DNA of 64,000 bases from Candidatus Poribacteria bacterium (GTDB taxonomy: Bacteria > Poribacteria > WGA-4E > WGA-3G): the NCBI GenBank assembly GCA_028824125.1, contig JAPPES010000159.1:1-64000 (forward strand). The letters run 5' to 3'. A program made the translations under genes and the position numbers. The first letter of the stretch is position 1. Every line of letters starts with the position of its first letter. Shown in pieces: positions 9,179 through 17,641 of the stretch. The notes under the pieces are model-generated. The model was not told where the DNA came from, searched no databases, and saw only the letters and a list, made by a program, of their open reading frames with translations.

Positions 9179-10453
9179 CTATGTCACATATCTGGGAAAT
9201 CCAAAACCATCATTCGCAACGTGGCTTCGGGCAGGGATTTGCGCGCGAGTCGGTATGATCAAATCCATTTCAGATGTATTTTCAATCACAGTGCCATCGC
9301 CGATGCGCACTTCATCTCCAATCATAATCTTACCGGGATGTTCTGCGGCACCACGTATCGTTCCGATAACAACTGACGAACCGATACGACATCCTTGATC
9401 AATTTCTACAAACCCGTAAATTTCGGTGTTTGTCCCGATAGTCGTCCGGTCAGCGATTTGGACGGGACCGAGGAGACTCGTATCTGTGCCGATCTCAACG
9501 AAGTCTCCGATGACAGGATGGCGTTGTTTTACTTTGACACTCAAACCACCAAGTGTGCAAGGGTAAAGCACACACCCAGAACCGATAATGCCTGTTTGTC
9601 CTGTTGTCACACCACGATGTGGATGCTCTAATAAATTCGCATCACCTATTTCGGTTTCTGGGTGTAAATCAGCTTGATAATAACGTCCGCCTAATTCTGC
9701 AATGGCGCGTGGCAACAACGGAACAGGGACTCTGCGGAGGTCCGGATTCTCTTCAGGCGGTTCGCTTCTCGTTAATGCATAAGCCACATCATGATAGAAA
9801 AGCACGCGCCACCCAGGATAGGTGCTAACGACCAGTTGAAGTTGATATTCAAAGACGGAGGCAAGGTTCAAAGTGCCAAGAAAATCTTGGTATGGGTCAA
9901 AACTTCGCTCTTTAATTGCATTGTCAATTTGGGAACGGAAATCAAGTGCGGCAAGTTTTTCGCGAGAGATACCGTTATGGAGAAGGTAAGCATCCCAAAC
10001 AGCTGGGTCTTTGAGAGAAGCAAAACGATTCCAGAGTGCACGGCTTTTTAATCGAGGGAGTTCCCAAAGGAGTGAGAAGGCAGTTTCAAGGGCAGCCTCA
10101 AGATGTGTTTCGTCCGGAACTGCTAAAAACGATTGCGCTACCATCGCATATAGCTGATCCGCAACCTCTTCAATTGCCTCCGAAAGTTCACGTTTTTGGT
10201 TAAAAAGATGTGGCGCATTGTGAGAGCCCGGGGCGACACATTCTAATAGATTGCCCAGAACGGTCTCCAGAATATCGCGATTGACAAATCCGCGTCCAGA
10301 ACGTTGCGATAATCCTTCTCGACTTGTGCTGTCTATCCGTAAAGCATCAAGCTCTGACTTACTGTAGATAGGGCGTAACCGTTCTAACGTCTGGGTTAGT
10401 AGCGGTTTTTTTCGTTGTTCGTAGGAGACATCAAATAGTGTGGTTTCAGACAT
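9179..10453 (-). CDS. serine O-acetyltransferase-like left-handed beta-helix protein
   Basis: 424 residues. The C-terminal ~180 residues form a hexapeptide-repeat beta helix resembling CysE (LHPETEIGD, HPHRGVTTGQTGIIG, YPCTLGGLSVKVKQRHPVIGDFVEIGTDTSLLGP). The long N-terminal part is helical and far larger than in classical CysE, closer to the extended EpsC/plant-type architecture. The family transfers acetyl from acetyl-CoA to serine for cysteine synthesis; whether this divergent member keeps that substrate is unsure. On the minus strand a TATAAT (10462-10467) would place transcription start about 2 bases before the ATG, so the mRNA may be leaderless, but no good -35 box was found. Confidence 0.7.
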   Translation of the reverse strand: MSETTLFDVSYEQRKKPLLTQTLERLRPIYSKSELDALRIDSTSREGLSQRSGRGFVNRDILETVLGNLLECVAPGSHNAPHLFNQKRELSEAIEEVADQLYAMVAQSFLAVPDETHLEAALETAFSLLWELPRLKSRALWNRFASLKDPAVWDAYLLHNGISREKLAALDFRSQIDNAIKERSFDPYQDFLGTLNLASVFEYQLQLVVSTYPGWRVLFYHDVAYALTRSEPPEENPDLRRVPVPLLPRAIAELGGRYYQADLHPETEIGDANLLEHPHRGVTTGQTGIIGSGCVLYPCTLGGLSVKVKQRHPVIGDFVEIGTDTSLLGPVQIADRTTIGTNTEIYGFVEIDQGCRIGSSVVIGTIRGAAEHPGKIMIGDEVRIGDGTVIENTSEMDLIIPTRAQIPARSHVANDGFGFPRYVT

Positions 10454-10497
10454 ATCATATCATTATATAAGATTGTTGTATCCTGATTCGGTGTGTT

Positions 10498-10995
10498 TTA
10501 TGCTATTACATCCATTATTTCTTGCGTAATTTTATCGATTGACTTTTCGTCAACACATATAACCTTTGTAAAATACCCTTTATTTGACAGCATTCTTAGA
10601 TATTGGGATCTGTAAACGTATTCCTTCCCTATTATCTGGACATATTCTTTATCTTTTCCGTAGTGTCGTTTTAACAGCCTTTCATGCTGAGTTATCTCAG
10701 ACTGTAAGTCCAGAAAAAAGTGTTTGCCTTTTTGAAAGTATCGCCTGTCAATGAGTCCACATTTCAAAAACCTGTTTATACTTGCCTCATTTAGGTTTGC
10801 ATGAGGAAAAAGTATGGAAGATGCATATTCTGATATGATAACAGGACCTTTTTTATCTGGATTGTTTAGATATCTTTTAAATTCACGCTTACCATCATAA
10901 ATAACAGATTCGGGTATAAACTTTCTTAGGTGATATGCTACTGTAGTCTTGCCTGCCCCCTGCACGCCACTCAATGATATTATGTTAGATCGCAT
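10498..10995 (-). CDS. P-loop NTPase / small-molecule kinase-like protein
   Basis: 165 residues. The Walker A motif is at the extreme N-terminus (ISLSGVQGAGKTTVA), and the layout is that of AAA_33/adenylate-kinase-like nucleotide-dependent kinases. No clear Walker B or lid domain is recognisable, so the substrate is unknown. GGAGGG lies 6 bases before the ATG. The composition (Lys, Ile and Tyr rich; AT-rich codons such as ATA and AAA) differs from the flanking genes, which hints at horizontal acquisition. It lies 44 bases upstream of the acetyltransferase-like gene on the same strand. Confidence 0.7.
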   Translation of the reverse strand: MRSNIISLSGVQGAGKTTVAYHLRKFIPESVIYDGKREFKRYLNNPDKKGPVIISEYASSILFPHANLNEASINRFLKCGLIDRRYFQKGKHFFLDLQSEITQHERLLKRHYGKDKEYVQIIGKEYVYRSQYLRMLSNKGYFTKVICVDEKSIDKITQEIMDVIA

Positions 10996-11016
10996 CTGTA
11001 TCCCTCCGATTTCAGC

Positions 11017-11052
11017 GTTTCAATTCCCTTCAAACGGGAAGTCTTTGCGAAC
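11017..11052 (+). repeat. solitary CRISPR-repeat-like sequence (36 nt)
   Basis: Begins gtttcaattccc and ends gcgaac, with an internal stem ttccc/gggaa around a 7-nt loop. Length, GTTTCAAT start and dyad resemble CRISPR repeats. Only one copy is present, with no spacer array and no cas gene in the window. A weakly similar inverted string lies near 11215-11245. It could be an array relic, an off-target spacer insertion, or coincidence. Confidence 0.3.
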
Positions 11053-11292
11053 CCAGCCACAGTGTGGACTAAAATTACCAAAACCAAAATTTTGAAAATT
11101 ACCTCTGAACCCGTATAAACACTGAATCAAACGCGAATTTTTAAACAAGCGCGCTATAGATCAAGACACTGTTAGGGGTTATATGCAATTTTAAGACGCG
11201 TTTTCAAGTCATTGACGACTCCCGTTGGAATTTCATGAAAAGGGTACACTATATCCGTTGAAATGTCAATAAAAAATTGCGAATATTACATC

Positions 11293-11321
11293 TTACGTAA
11301 AATCAATAAATGTGATATACT
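11293..11321 (+). promoter_or_regulatory. predicted extended -10 promoter for the dioxygenase
   Basis: TGATATACT (TG-n-TATACT, -10 hexamer 11316-11321) with a poor -35 (ttacgt, 11293-11298) at 17-bp spacing. The expected start is near 11328, giving a leader of about 33 nt that contains the AAGGAG. Confidence 0.4.
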
Positions 11322-11360
11322 TATGTAACGGGAATGTACAGCAATAAGGAGAGAAACACA

Positions 11361-12212
11361 ATGGTAACACAAGAACAAGTCAACTTTTTTCAAGAAAACG
11401 GATACCTCAAATTCGGTAAGGTTTTAGATAATGATGGTATAGAGGTAATGCGCTATGGATTAGACACAATTATCGAATTGGAACTCAACGAAGGCGATGA
11501 TTCATCCCCAGAATTCAAATACGGACATGATCGTCAAGGGCAGCAGCTCAATAGAGGCAGAGGTCACCCCCGTGCAATCCACCAATTCGTCAACATGTGG
11601 AAGCGCGAAGCCAGTTATGAGGCAGCTATCCATAATCCCTTAATTGCAGGAACAGCGCGGGCATTATTGGATACACCCGAAGTTAGACTCTGGCATGATC
11701 AAGTTATTTCCAAACCACCGCAAGACAACGGTCACTTCGGTTTTCATCACGATTTTTTCTTTTGGCCCCTCAGTCCTCCGAACATTGTGAGTTGTTGGCT
11801 TGCTTTAGACGATGCAACGGTGGATAGTGGTTGTATGCACGTTATGCCGAAAAGCCATAAAGATGAACGATTCTCGGTTGAAGCAAGAGCAGCATTCAAT
11901 GCCAAGACAGCAAAAGCACAAGAAGAAGGTCATGAACCGCCACCGAATCCGTGGTCAGAAAGACGGAGTTTGGACATTAGCCACGGCATTCCAGTGGAGT
12001 TGAAAGCAGGAGAGTGTATGTTCCATCACTGTCTCAACTGGCACGGCACACCGCCAAATGTCACTGACCGTCAACGTAGGGCGTTTGTCATGATCTTTAT
12101 GGCGCAAGATGTTTGCTATAACAACGCACAATCCCCAGGGCATGTCCTTGTGCCGACAATTGAAGTAGAAGATGGCGAACCGCTTGTCGGTAGTGGATTC
12201 CCTATAGCATAA
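11361..12212 (+). CDS. phytanoyl-CoA dioxygenase (PhyH) family protein
   Basis: 283 residues from the ATG that follows AAGGAG by 9 bases; an in-frame ATG at 11334 lacks an SD. Fe(II)/2-oxoglutarate dioxygenase fold: H-x-D metal ligands in FGFHHDFFFWPL, the distal His and 2-oxoglutarate-binding Arg in FHHCLNWHGTPPNVTDRQRRAF, and DSGCMHVMPKSHK typical of PhyH. Members hydroxylate varied small molecules, including lipids, ectoine and halogenated metabolites; the substrate cannot be predicted. It stands alone, followed by a repeat remnant and the AAA ATPase gene. Confidence 0.9.
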   Translation: MVTQEQVNFFQENGYLKFGKVLDNDGIEVMRYGLDTIIELELNEGDDSSPEFKYGHDRQGQQLNRGRGHPRAIHQFVNMWKREASYEAAIHNPLIAGTARALLDTPEVRLWHDQVISKPPQDNGHFGFHHDFFFWPLSPPNIVSCWLALDDATVDSGCMHVMPKSHKDERFSVEARAAFNAKTAKAQEEGHEPPPNPWSERRSLDISHGIPVELKAGECMFHHCLNWHGTPPNVTDRQRRAFVMIFMAQDVCYNNAQSPGHVLVPTIEVEDGEPLVGSGFPIA

Positions 12213-12240
12213 CTATGGTAAATTTTTGAGAATAGACACT

Positions 12241-12297
12241 TCTCTCCGGTAGGCGAGGTTTCCTAACCTCGCTGACGTGAGTGTGCAAGTAATTTGA
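12241..12297. repeat. remnant of a palindromic intergenic repeat
   Basis: Contains the 20-nt palindrome gcgaggtttcctaacctcgc (12253-12272) and a right-end-like string gtgtgcaagtaatttg matching the right TIR of the TA-flanked elements (gtgtccaagtaattatg). The left end is not recognisable. Confidence 0.55.
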
Positions 12298-12320
12298 AAA
12301 CTAAAAGATTGAATACTGAG

Positions 12321-13580
12321 ATGCAAGATTCAACATTTATCAAAAGAGTTATCCTCAAAAACTATAAGAGCATCGCCGCATGTGATGTGCAATTGCAGCC
12401 TTTAACGTTCCTTGTAGGGCGCAACGGTTCAGGTAAAAGCAACTTTCTTGATGCGTTGCGGTTTGTTGCGGATGCGTTAAATACTTCACTTGATTATGCC
12501 TTACGTGATCGAGGAGGGATTAGTGATGTCTGCTATCGTTCATCCGAACATCCAAACCATATTAACATTAGCTTTGAATTCACTTTACCCAAAAGTGTCT
12601 TCGGATACTACGGTTTCAGTATTGATTCTCGTTCGCGTGGTAGGTATGTGGTACAAACTGAAGAATGTAGGGTTCAGCGAACACAGAATAACAATCCAGA
12701 AGTATATTTCAGAATTGATAATGGAAAAACAATTGATACGAGTGTAAAAGTGGCACCAGCAGCTGTAAAGGATAGACTCTATTTAGTAAACGCTTCGGGT
12801 TTGCCCGAGTTTCGACCTATTTACGATGCATTCTCTCAGATGAGATTTTACAATCTCAATCCTGATATAATCAGTGACCTGCAAGATCCAGATTCCGGAG
12901 ATATGTTGATGCAAGACGGAAGCAACATAACCAGTGTCATGAAACAACTTTCATCTGATGTGAAGGAAAATATTGAGGAATATCTGAAATTAATAGTACC
13001 GAACATAGCTAAAGTACATTCCCGCAAATTTGGACCGAAGGAATCATTACAGTTCAAACAATATATTGGAAAAAATAAACGTCCATTGATTTTTTATCCA
13101 AACAATATGTCTGATGGCACAATCCGTGCGTTAGGGATTCTCGTTGCCCTATTCCAAGGAGAGGACAATTTCCAAAAATGTGTACCACTTGTTGGCATTG
13201 AAGAACCAGAAATCGCACTCCATCCTGCAGCATCAGGGGTTTTACTTGATGCCATTCGGGATGCCGCTTACAAGAAGCAGGTCATCATCACCAGTCACAG
13301 TCCAGATTTGCTTGACAACAAGGATCTGAACGTGGAGTCAATTCTTGCAGTTGAAGCACATGACGGTACTACTGCAATTGCACCTATAGATGATGCAAGC
13401 AGATCTGTGATTAAAGATAGATTGTTTACAACAGGTGAACTATTACGCCTTGATCAATTGCAACCCGATCCGATATCTGTTGAAGCTGCAGCAAAAACTA
13501 AACAACCAACACTCACGGACTTTTTAAAGAACGAGAACATTCGTATAGATAAGAAAAAGCAAAGAACAGATGACCTTTAA
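12321..13580 (+). CDS. AAA_21-type (RecF/OLD-like) ATPase of a two-gene module
   Basis: 419 residues from the ATG; a TTG at 12294 is a possible earlier start inside the repeat remnant. The SMC/RecF-like nucleotide-binding domain has Walker A GRNGSGKS at residues 33-40 and NYKSI just upstream. The distal half has the ABC-type signature region MSDGTIRALGILVAL, Walker B VGIEEPEIALHP, and the H-loop ITSHSPDLLD. The stand-alone ATPase half is followed, with an 11-base overlap, by the DUF4276 gene. ATPases of this class paired with Toprim-like proteins occur in anti-phage systems (OLD/Gabija and PARIS are named examples), so a defence role is plausible but unproven. Confidence 0.8.
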   Translation: MQDSTFIKRVILKNYKSIAACDVQLQPLTFLVGRNGSGKSNFLDALRFVADALNTSLDYALRDRGGISDVCYRSSEHPNHINISFEFTLPKSVFGYYGFSIDSRSRGRYVVQTEECRVQRTQNNNPEVYFRIDNGKTIDTSVKVAPAAVKDRLYLVNASGLPEFRPIYDAFSQMRFYNLNPDIISDLQDPDSGDMLMQDGSNITSVMKQLSSDVKENIEEYLKLIVPNIAKVHSRKFGPKESLQFKQYIGKNKRPLIFYPNNMSDGTIRALGILVALFQGEDNFQKCVPLVGIEEPEIALHPAASGVLLDAIRDAAYKKQVIITSHSPDLLDNKDLNVESILAVEAHDGTTAIAPIDDASRSVIKDRLFTTGELLRLDQLQPDPISVEAAAKTKQPTLTDFLKNENIRIDKKKQRTDDL

Positions 13581-14187
13581 AATTGGATGTATTGTTGAGG
13601 GTGATGGCGAAGTGAAAGCTGTCCCTGTTTTGATTAGACGTATAGCATGGAATCTCTATCCAGAAATAACGATTATCGTTGAGACCCCAATCCGTGCTCC
13701 AAGGTATCAGGTCGTAAAAGATGGCGAACTTGAAAGCAGGATAGAATTAGCAGCTCAAAAAATTGGAGGACAAGGGGCTATTTTCATTATTCTTGACAGT
13801 GAAGGAGATTGTCCTGCACACTTGGGACCAGCATTGCTTCAAAGGGCATTACAAACTCGTAACGATATACCAATCGCTGTTGTAATTGCTAAAAACGAGT
13901 TTGAAGGATGGTTTCTGGCAGCAGCCGAATCGCTACGCGGAAAAAGAGGTTTAAAAGATGATATTACCTCTCCAAATAACCCAGAAGGGATCCGTGATGC
14001 AAAAGGATGGCTTAGCAAGCGAATGGAAGACAGCAGAACGTATCGTGAAACGCGCGATCAACCTGCACTCACACAACTCTTTGACCTTGAAAAAGCACGT
14101 CAAACAGATTCATTTGACAAATGCTACCGAGACATCGTGCGTCTCCTTGAAGAATTGCAAAAAGTGAATGACTCAACAAATGAATAA
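13570..14187 (+). CDS. DUF4276 family protein, Toprim-like partner of the ATPase
   Basis: 205 residues, overlapping the ATPase gene by 11 bases. Motifs fit a Toprim-like metal site: a conserved Glu in CIVEGDGEVKAVP near the N-terminus and acidic D-x-E-x-D in IFIILDSEGDCP (about residues 75-84). NEFEGWFLAAAESLRG is characteristic of DUF4276. The C-terminus is helical. By analogy with Toprim effectors of ATPase-coupled defence systems it could be the nuclease or other effector; this is inferred from motif and pairing. A 17-codon open frame and a sulfatase gene follow without gaps. Confidence 0.8.
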   Translation: MTFKIGCIVEGDGEVKAVPVLIRRIAWNLYPEITIIVETPIRAPRYQVVKDGELESRIELAAQKIGGQGAIFIILDSEGDCPAHLGPALLQRALQTRNDIPIAVVIAKNEFEGWFLAAAESLRGKRGLKDDITSPNNPEGIRDAKGWLSKRMEDSRTYRETRDQPALTQLFDLEKARQTDSFDKCYRDIVRLLEELQKVNDSTNE

Positions 14188-14241
14188 ATGAAAAAGAATA
14201 TTGACCAAAGCATCAATTTACAAACTAAATGGAGAATATAA
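14188..14241 (+). CDS. possible 17-codon leader ORF abutting the sulfatase
   Basis: ATG at 14188 directly follows the TAA of the DUF4276 gene, and the TAA at 14239-14241 directly precedes the sulfatase ATG. The peptide is MKKNIDQSINLQTKWRI. Its last codons contain the ATGGAGAAT that serves as the sulfatase SD. It may be chance or may couple translation. Confidence 0.25.
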   Translation: MKKNIDQSINLQTKWRI

Positions 14242-15645
14242 ATGGAAAACAAACCAAATGTCATTTTTGTGCTAACGGACGACCAAGGCCCTTGGGCAGC
14301 AGGTTGTTGCGGTAACGATGAGGTTCGCACACCTTTTATTGATCAACTTGCCTCCGAAGGCACTCGCTTCCCCAATTTTTTCTGCACGAGTCCTGTCTGC
14401 TCACCAGCACGCGCAAGCCTGATGACAGGGCGCATCCCCTCAGCACACGGGGTGCACGACTGGATCCGAGATGGAAACATGCCGCCTGACCCTGCACGGT
14501 ATCTTGAAGGTTTAACCTGCTATACCGATGTTCTTGCTGAAAATAATTACACAGTAGGTTTGAGTGGCAAGTGGCACCTCGGAGATAGTTTGACGCCACA
14601 ACACGGGTTTAGTCACTGGTTCGCGCTACCCACCGGTGGTAGCCAATATAACAACGCAAATATGATTCGGGATGGACAAGTGGAGCAGCAACCCGGCTAC
14701 CTCACCGATGTTATTACAGATGATGCGTTAGATTTTATTTCCGCGAATAGTGAAGGCCCTTTTTATCTCAGTGTCAACTACAATGCGCCGCATACGCCAT
14801 TTACTGGGCATCCACAAGACATTGTTGACTCTTACGATGATTGCCCGTTCAAGACATGTCCACAAGAACCGCTACATCCGTGGGCAATACAAGGTGCTGC
14901 AGCGCACATGGGTAACCGTGAGTCATTGAAAGGCTATTTCGCGGCGATAACGGCACTTGATCTAAACGTAGGGCGGATTTTAGAACGACTTGATGAGTTA
15001 AATGTCCGAGAAAACACGCTTGTTGTCTTTAGTAGTGATAACGGCTATTCGTGTGGACATCACGGATTTTGGCACAAAGGCAACGGGACATTCCCACTGA
15101 ATATGTATGAGAATTCGGTAAAAGTTCCCTTTGTCATTAGTCAACCCGGCAGGATTCCAGAAGGACGTGTTAGCGAAGCGATGGTGAGTCAATACGATTT
15201 CATGCCGACACTTCTCGATTATCTCGGTTTACCCGATCCGAATGATGATATGTCACCTGGCAGAAGTTTCGTCTCAGCACTTACAGGTGAAACAAACGAT
15301 GCGCAAGATGAGGTCGTTGTCTTTGATGAATATGGACCTGTGCGTATGATCCGCACGCAAGAGTGGAAATACGTACACCGTTATGCTTATGGTCCGCATG
15401 AACTGTATGACTTGGTGAAAGATCCGGGCGAACGCAATAATCTGATAGATGAAAAGGAACACAACGCACTTGTCAGCGATATGCGACAACAGATGGGTGC
15501 GTGGTTTGAGCGATATGTGGTACCGGAATTAGATGGTGCAAGATGTTCGGTCACAGGGGGCGGACAAGCGGCGAAGATAGGTGAAGGTAATTACGGCGAA
15601 GATTCCTTCCATCCAAGATATGCTGCGCCTCGCCGAAATGTTTAG
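14242..15645 (+). CDS. sulfatase (Cys-type), signal-less paralogue
   Basis: 467 residues. FVLTDDQGPW supplies the N-terminal Asp metal ligands, C53-S-P-A-R is the formylglycine motif, GKWHLGD and FSSDNGYSCGHHGFWHKGN give further active-site residues, and the C-terminal part carries the usual small domain (WKYVHRYAYGPHELYDL). No signal peptide. It is closely related along its whole length to the next gene, which carries an extra Tat leader, so they are a local duplication. SD TGGAG lies upstream. The duplicates are separated by a small inverted-repeat element. Confidence 0.92.
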   Translation: MENKPNVIFVLTDDQGPWAAGCCGNDEVRTPFIDQLASEGTRFPNFFCTSPVCSPARASLMTGRIPSAHGVHDWIRDGNMPPDPARYLEGLTCYTDVLAENNYTVGLSGKWHLGDSLTPQHGFSHWFALPTGGSQYNNANMIRDGQVEQQPGYLTDVITDDALDFISANSEGPFYLSVNYNAPHTPFTGHPQDIVDSYDDCPFKTCPQEPLHPWAIQGAAAHMGNRESLKGYFAAITALDLNVGRILERLDELNVRENTLVVFSSDNGYSCGHHGFWHKGNGTFPLNMYENSVKVPFVISQPGRIPEGRVSEAMVSQYDFMPTLLDYLGLPDPNDDMSPGRSFVSALTGETNDAQDEVVVFDEYGPVRMIRTQEWKYVHRYAYGPHELYDLVKDPGERNNLIDEKEHNALVSDMRQQMGAWFERYVVPELDGARCSVTGGGQAAKIGEGNYGEDSFHPRYAAPRRNV

Positions 15646-15654
15646 ATGTAAAAT

Positions 15655-15776
15655 AGGACTTACGCATGCTGTTCTTTTGTAGCATAACCTGCTAGGTTGT
15701 GCCACAAAAACATCAATGTTTTTTACCACGCTCCATTGGACAGAGTGGCATACGGGGTCAAAATTGCGTAAGTCCT
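15655..15776. mobile_element. small element with 12-bp perfect TIRs between the sulfatase paralogues
   Basis: Ends aggacttacgca (15655-15666) and tgcgtaagtcct (15765-15776) are perfect inverse copies. The 122-bp interior contains ttgtagcataacctgc, related to the palindrome module in the PAP2 gene. No coding capacity and no clear target duplication. Isolated ends of the same type occur at 17917 and 39308. Confidence 0.7.
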
Positions 15777-15825
15777 GGTTAAATTTTCACATGAATTAGG
15801 TTCGTAGTATCCATAGGAAGATGGC

Positions 15826-17364
15826 ATGCCAGCTAAAGAAAATAAACATGGAAAGAATATTTCGCGCAGAAGTTTTTTGAAAAACATCAGTACTGGTGCT
15901 GCCGCTGCAGCCTTTACACCAGCGGTCTTTAGTGGTGCAGACAAAACAGGAGGAACTCAAATGGAGAACCAACCAAATGTAATTTTTATTTTGACAGATG
16001 ACCAAGGGCCTTGGGCAGCAGGGTGTTGCGGTAACGACGAAGTCCGCACACCTTTTATTGACCAACTCGCTTCAGAGGGGACACGTTTTCCCAATTTTTT
16101 CTGTACAACTCCTGTATGTTCACCGGCACGAGCAAGCCTAATGACTGGACGCATCCCTTCAGCACACGGCGTACACGATTTTTGCCGGGACGGCAGCATG
16201 CCACCTAATGCTGAACGGTATCTTGAAGGTTTGACCTGCTATACCGATGTACTCGCTGGCAATGGCTACACTGTCGGGTTAAGTGGTAAATGGCACCTCG
16301 GCGATAGTTTGACACCACAACACGGGTTTAGCCATTGGTTCGCTATGCCCTTAGGTGGAAGCAGATACAACAACGCTAACATGATTAGAGATGGACAAGT
16401 GGAGCAGCAACCCGGCTACCTTACAGATGTCATTACCGATGACGCATTAGATTTTATATCGAAAAATAAAGAAGGTCCGTTCTATCTTAGTGTTAACTAC
16501 AACGCCCCGCACACCCCGTTTAACGGACATCCAAAAGACATCGTTGCGTCTTATGATGATTGTCCATTCAAAACATGTCCGCAGGAGGCATTACATCCGT
16601 GGGCAGGCCGAGGAACACTCCCTCACATGGGCAATCGCGAGTCGTTGAAAGGTTATTTTGCAGCGATTACAGCACTTGATCTAAACGTCGGTAGGATTTT
16701 AGAACGACTTTCTAAATTAGGTATTCGTGAAAACACGCTTGTTGTCTTCAGTAGTGATAACGGATACTCCTGTGGACATCATGGATTTTGGCACAAAGGC
16801 AACGGCACATTCCCACTGAATATGTATGAAAATTCGGTAAAAGTTCCGTTTATCATGAGCCAACCCGGTCCAATTCCAGAGGGACGCGTCAGCGAAGCGA
16901 TGGTGAGTCAATACGATTTCATGCCGACACTCCTCGATTATCTCGGTTTGCCTGATCCCAACGACGATATGTCACCCGGCAGAAGTTTTGTCCCCGCGCT
17001 TACCAGAAAAACAAATGATGCTCAGGATGAGGTCGTTGTTTTTGATGAGTACGGTCCTGTTCGTATGATCCGCACGCAAGAGTGGAAATATGTTCACCGC
17101 TATCCTTACGGACCACATGAATTGTACGACTTAGTAAAGGATCCTGGAGAGCGAAAAAACCTGATAGATGACAGGTCACAGAAAGCATTGATAAGCGATA
17201 TGCGGCAACAGATGGGGGCATGGTTTGAGCGGTACGTAGACCCACGCTTGGACGGCACAAGATGTGCAGTCACCGGCAGAGGACAAAGGGCAAAGATTGG
17301 AGATGGGGTGTACGGTGAAGATGCCTTCAATCCAAGGGATACAGGTCCTCGACGAAACAGATAG
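15826..17364 (+). CDS. sulfatase (Cys-type) with Tat signal peptide
   Basis: 512 residues. The leader contains SRRSFLK at residues 13-19, a twin-arginine motif, followed by an Ala-rich stretch (STGAAAAAFTPAVFSGA). From M46 it aligns throughout with the upstream sulfatase; C98-S-P-A-R is the formylglycine site and FSSDNGYSCGHHGFWHKGN is conserved. Tat export of a folded, cofactor-modified sulfatase is consistent with cytoplasmic maturation. AGGAGG lies 7 bases before the internal ATG for M46, so an unexported form could also be made. The external start has AGGAAG 5 bases upstream. Confidence 0.93.
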   Translation: MPAKENKHGKNISRRSFLKNISTGAAAAAFTPAVFSGADKTGGTQMENQPNVIFILTDDQGPWAAGCCGNDEVRTPFIDQLASEGTRFPNFFCTTPVCSPARASLMTGRIPSAHGVHDFCRDGSMPPNAERYLEGLTCYTDVLAGNGYTVGLSGKWHLGDSLTPQHGFSHWFAMPLGGSRYNNANMIRDGQVEQQPGYLTDVITDDALDFISKNKEGPFYLSVNYNAPHTPFNGHPKDIVASYDDCPFKTCPQEALHPWAGRGTLPHMGNRESLKGYFAAITALDLNVGRILERLSKLGIRENTLVVFSSDNGYSCGHHGFWHKGNGTFPLNMYENSVKVPFIMSQPGPIPEGRVSEAMVSQYDFMPTLLDYLGLPDPNDDMSPGRSFVPALTRKTNDAQDEVVVFDEYGPVRMIRTQEWKYVHRYPYGPHELYDLVKDPGERKNLIDDRSQKALISDMRQQMGAWFERYVDPRLDGTRCAVTGRGQRAKIGDGVYGEDAFNPRDTGPRRNR

Positions 17365-17422
17365 AGTTTTTCTAATTCAAATTCATGTAATTGTATCCAG
17401 AAAAATCAAGATGGAGACACCT

Positions 17423-17641
17423 ATGACTACGAAACTTGAACGTGCATTCACAGAAGCATCTAAACTCTCTTCGGAGGAACAAAATATCCTTGCAGAGTGG
17501 TTACTTACTGAATTGGCATCCGAAAAACGCTGGTCTAAACTTTTTGCAAATTCACAAGATGTTTTGGCTACGTTGGGACAAAAAGCCCTTGATGAGCATC
17601 GAAAAGGGAAAACACAAGAATTGGATCCAGAAAAGATTTGA
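17423..17641 (+). CDS. type II antitoxin-like protein
   Basis: 72 residues from the ATG preceded by GGAG at 6 bases; an in-frame ATG at 17411 lies within that SD. Composition and pattern (KLERAFTEASKLSSEEQNILAEWLLTEL, then a polar acidic tail) resemble small helical antitoxins paired with RelE-like toxins. Its TGA overlaps the TTG start of the next gene by 4 bases. The antitoxin would bind and neutralise the toxin and repress the operon; no operator was recognised. Confidence 0.7.
   Translation: MTTKLERAFTEASKLSSEEQNILAEWLLTELASEKRWSKLFANSQDVLATLGQKALDEHRKGKTQELDPEKI

Larger units (their letters stand above)
10996..11360. other. intergenic region between divergent genes
   Basis: About 365 bases with no credible gene. 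It holds one CRISPR-repeat-like palindrome at 11017-11052, an AT-rich stretch, and an extended -10 promoter for the dioxygenase at its right end. The SD for the dioxygenase (AAGGAG, 11346-11351) closes it. No terminal inverted repeats were recognised. Confidence 0.6.

Noticed and set aside
11017-11052. A full CRISPR array
   Set aside because: Only one repeat-like unit is present, with no regular spacers and no cas genes.
15655-15776. Intact insertion sequence
   Set aside because: Too short and without any transposase frame; treated as non-autonomous.
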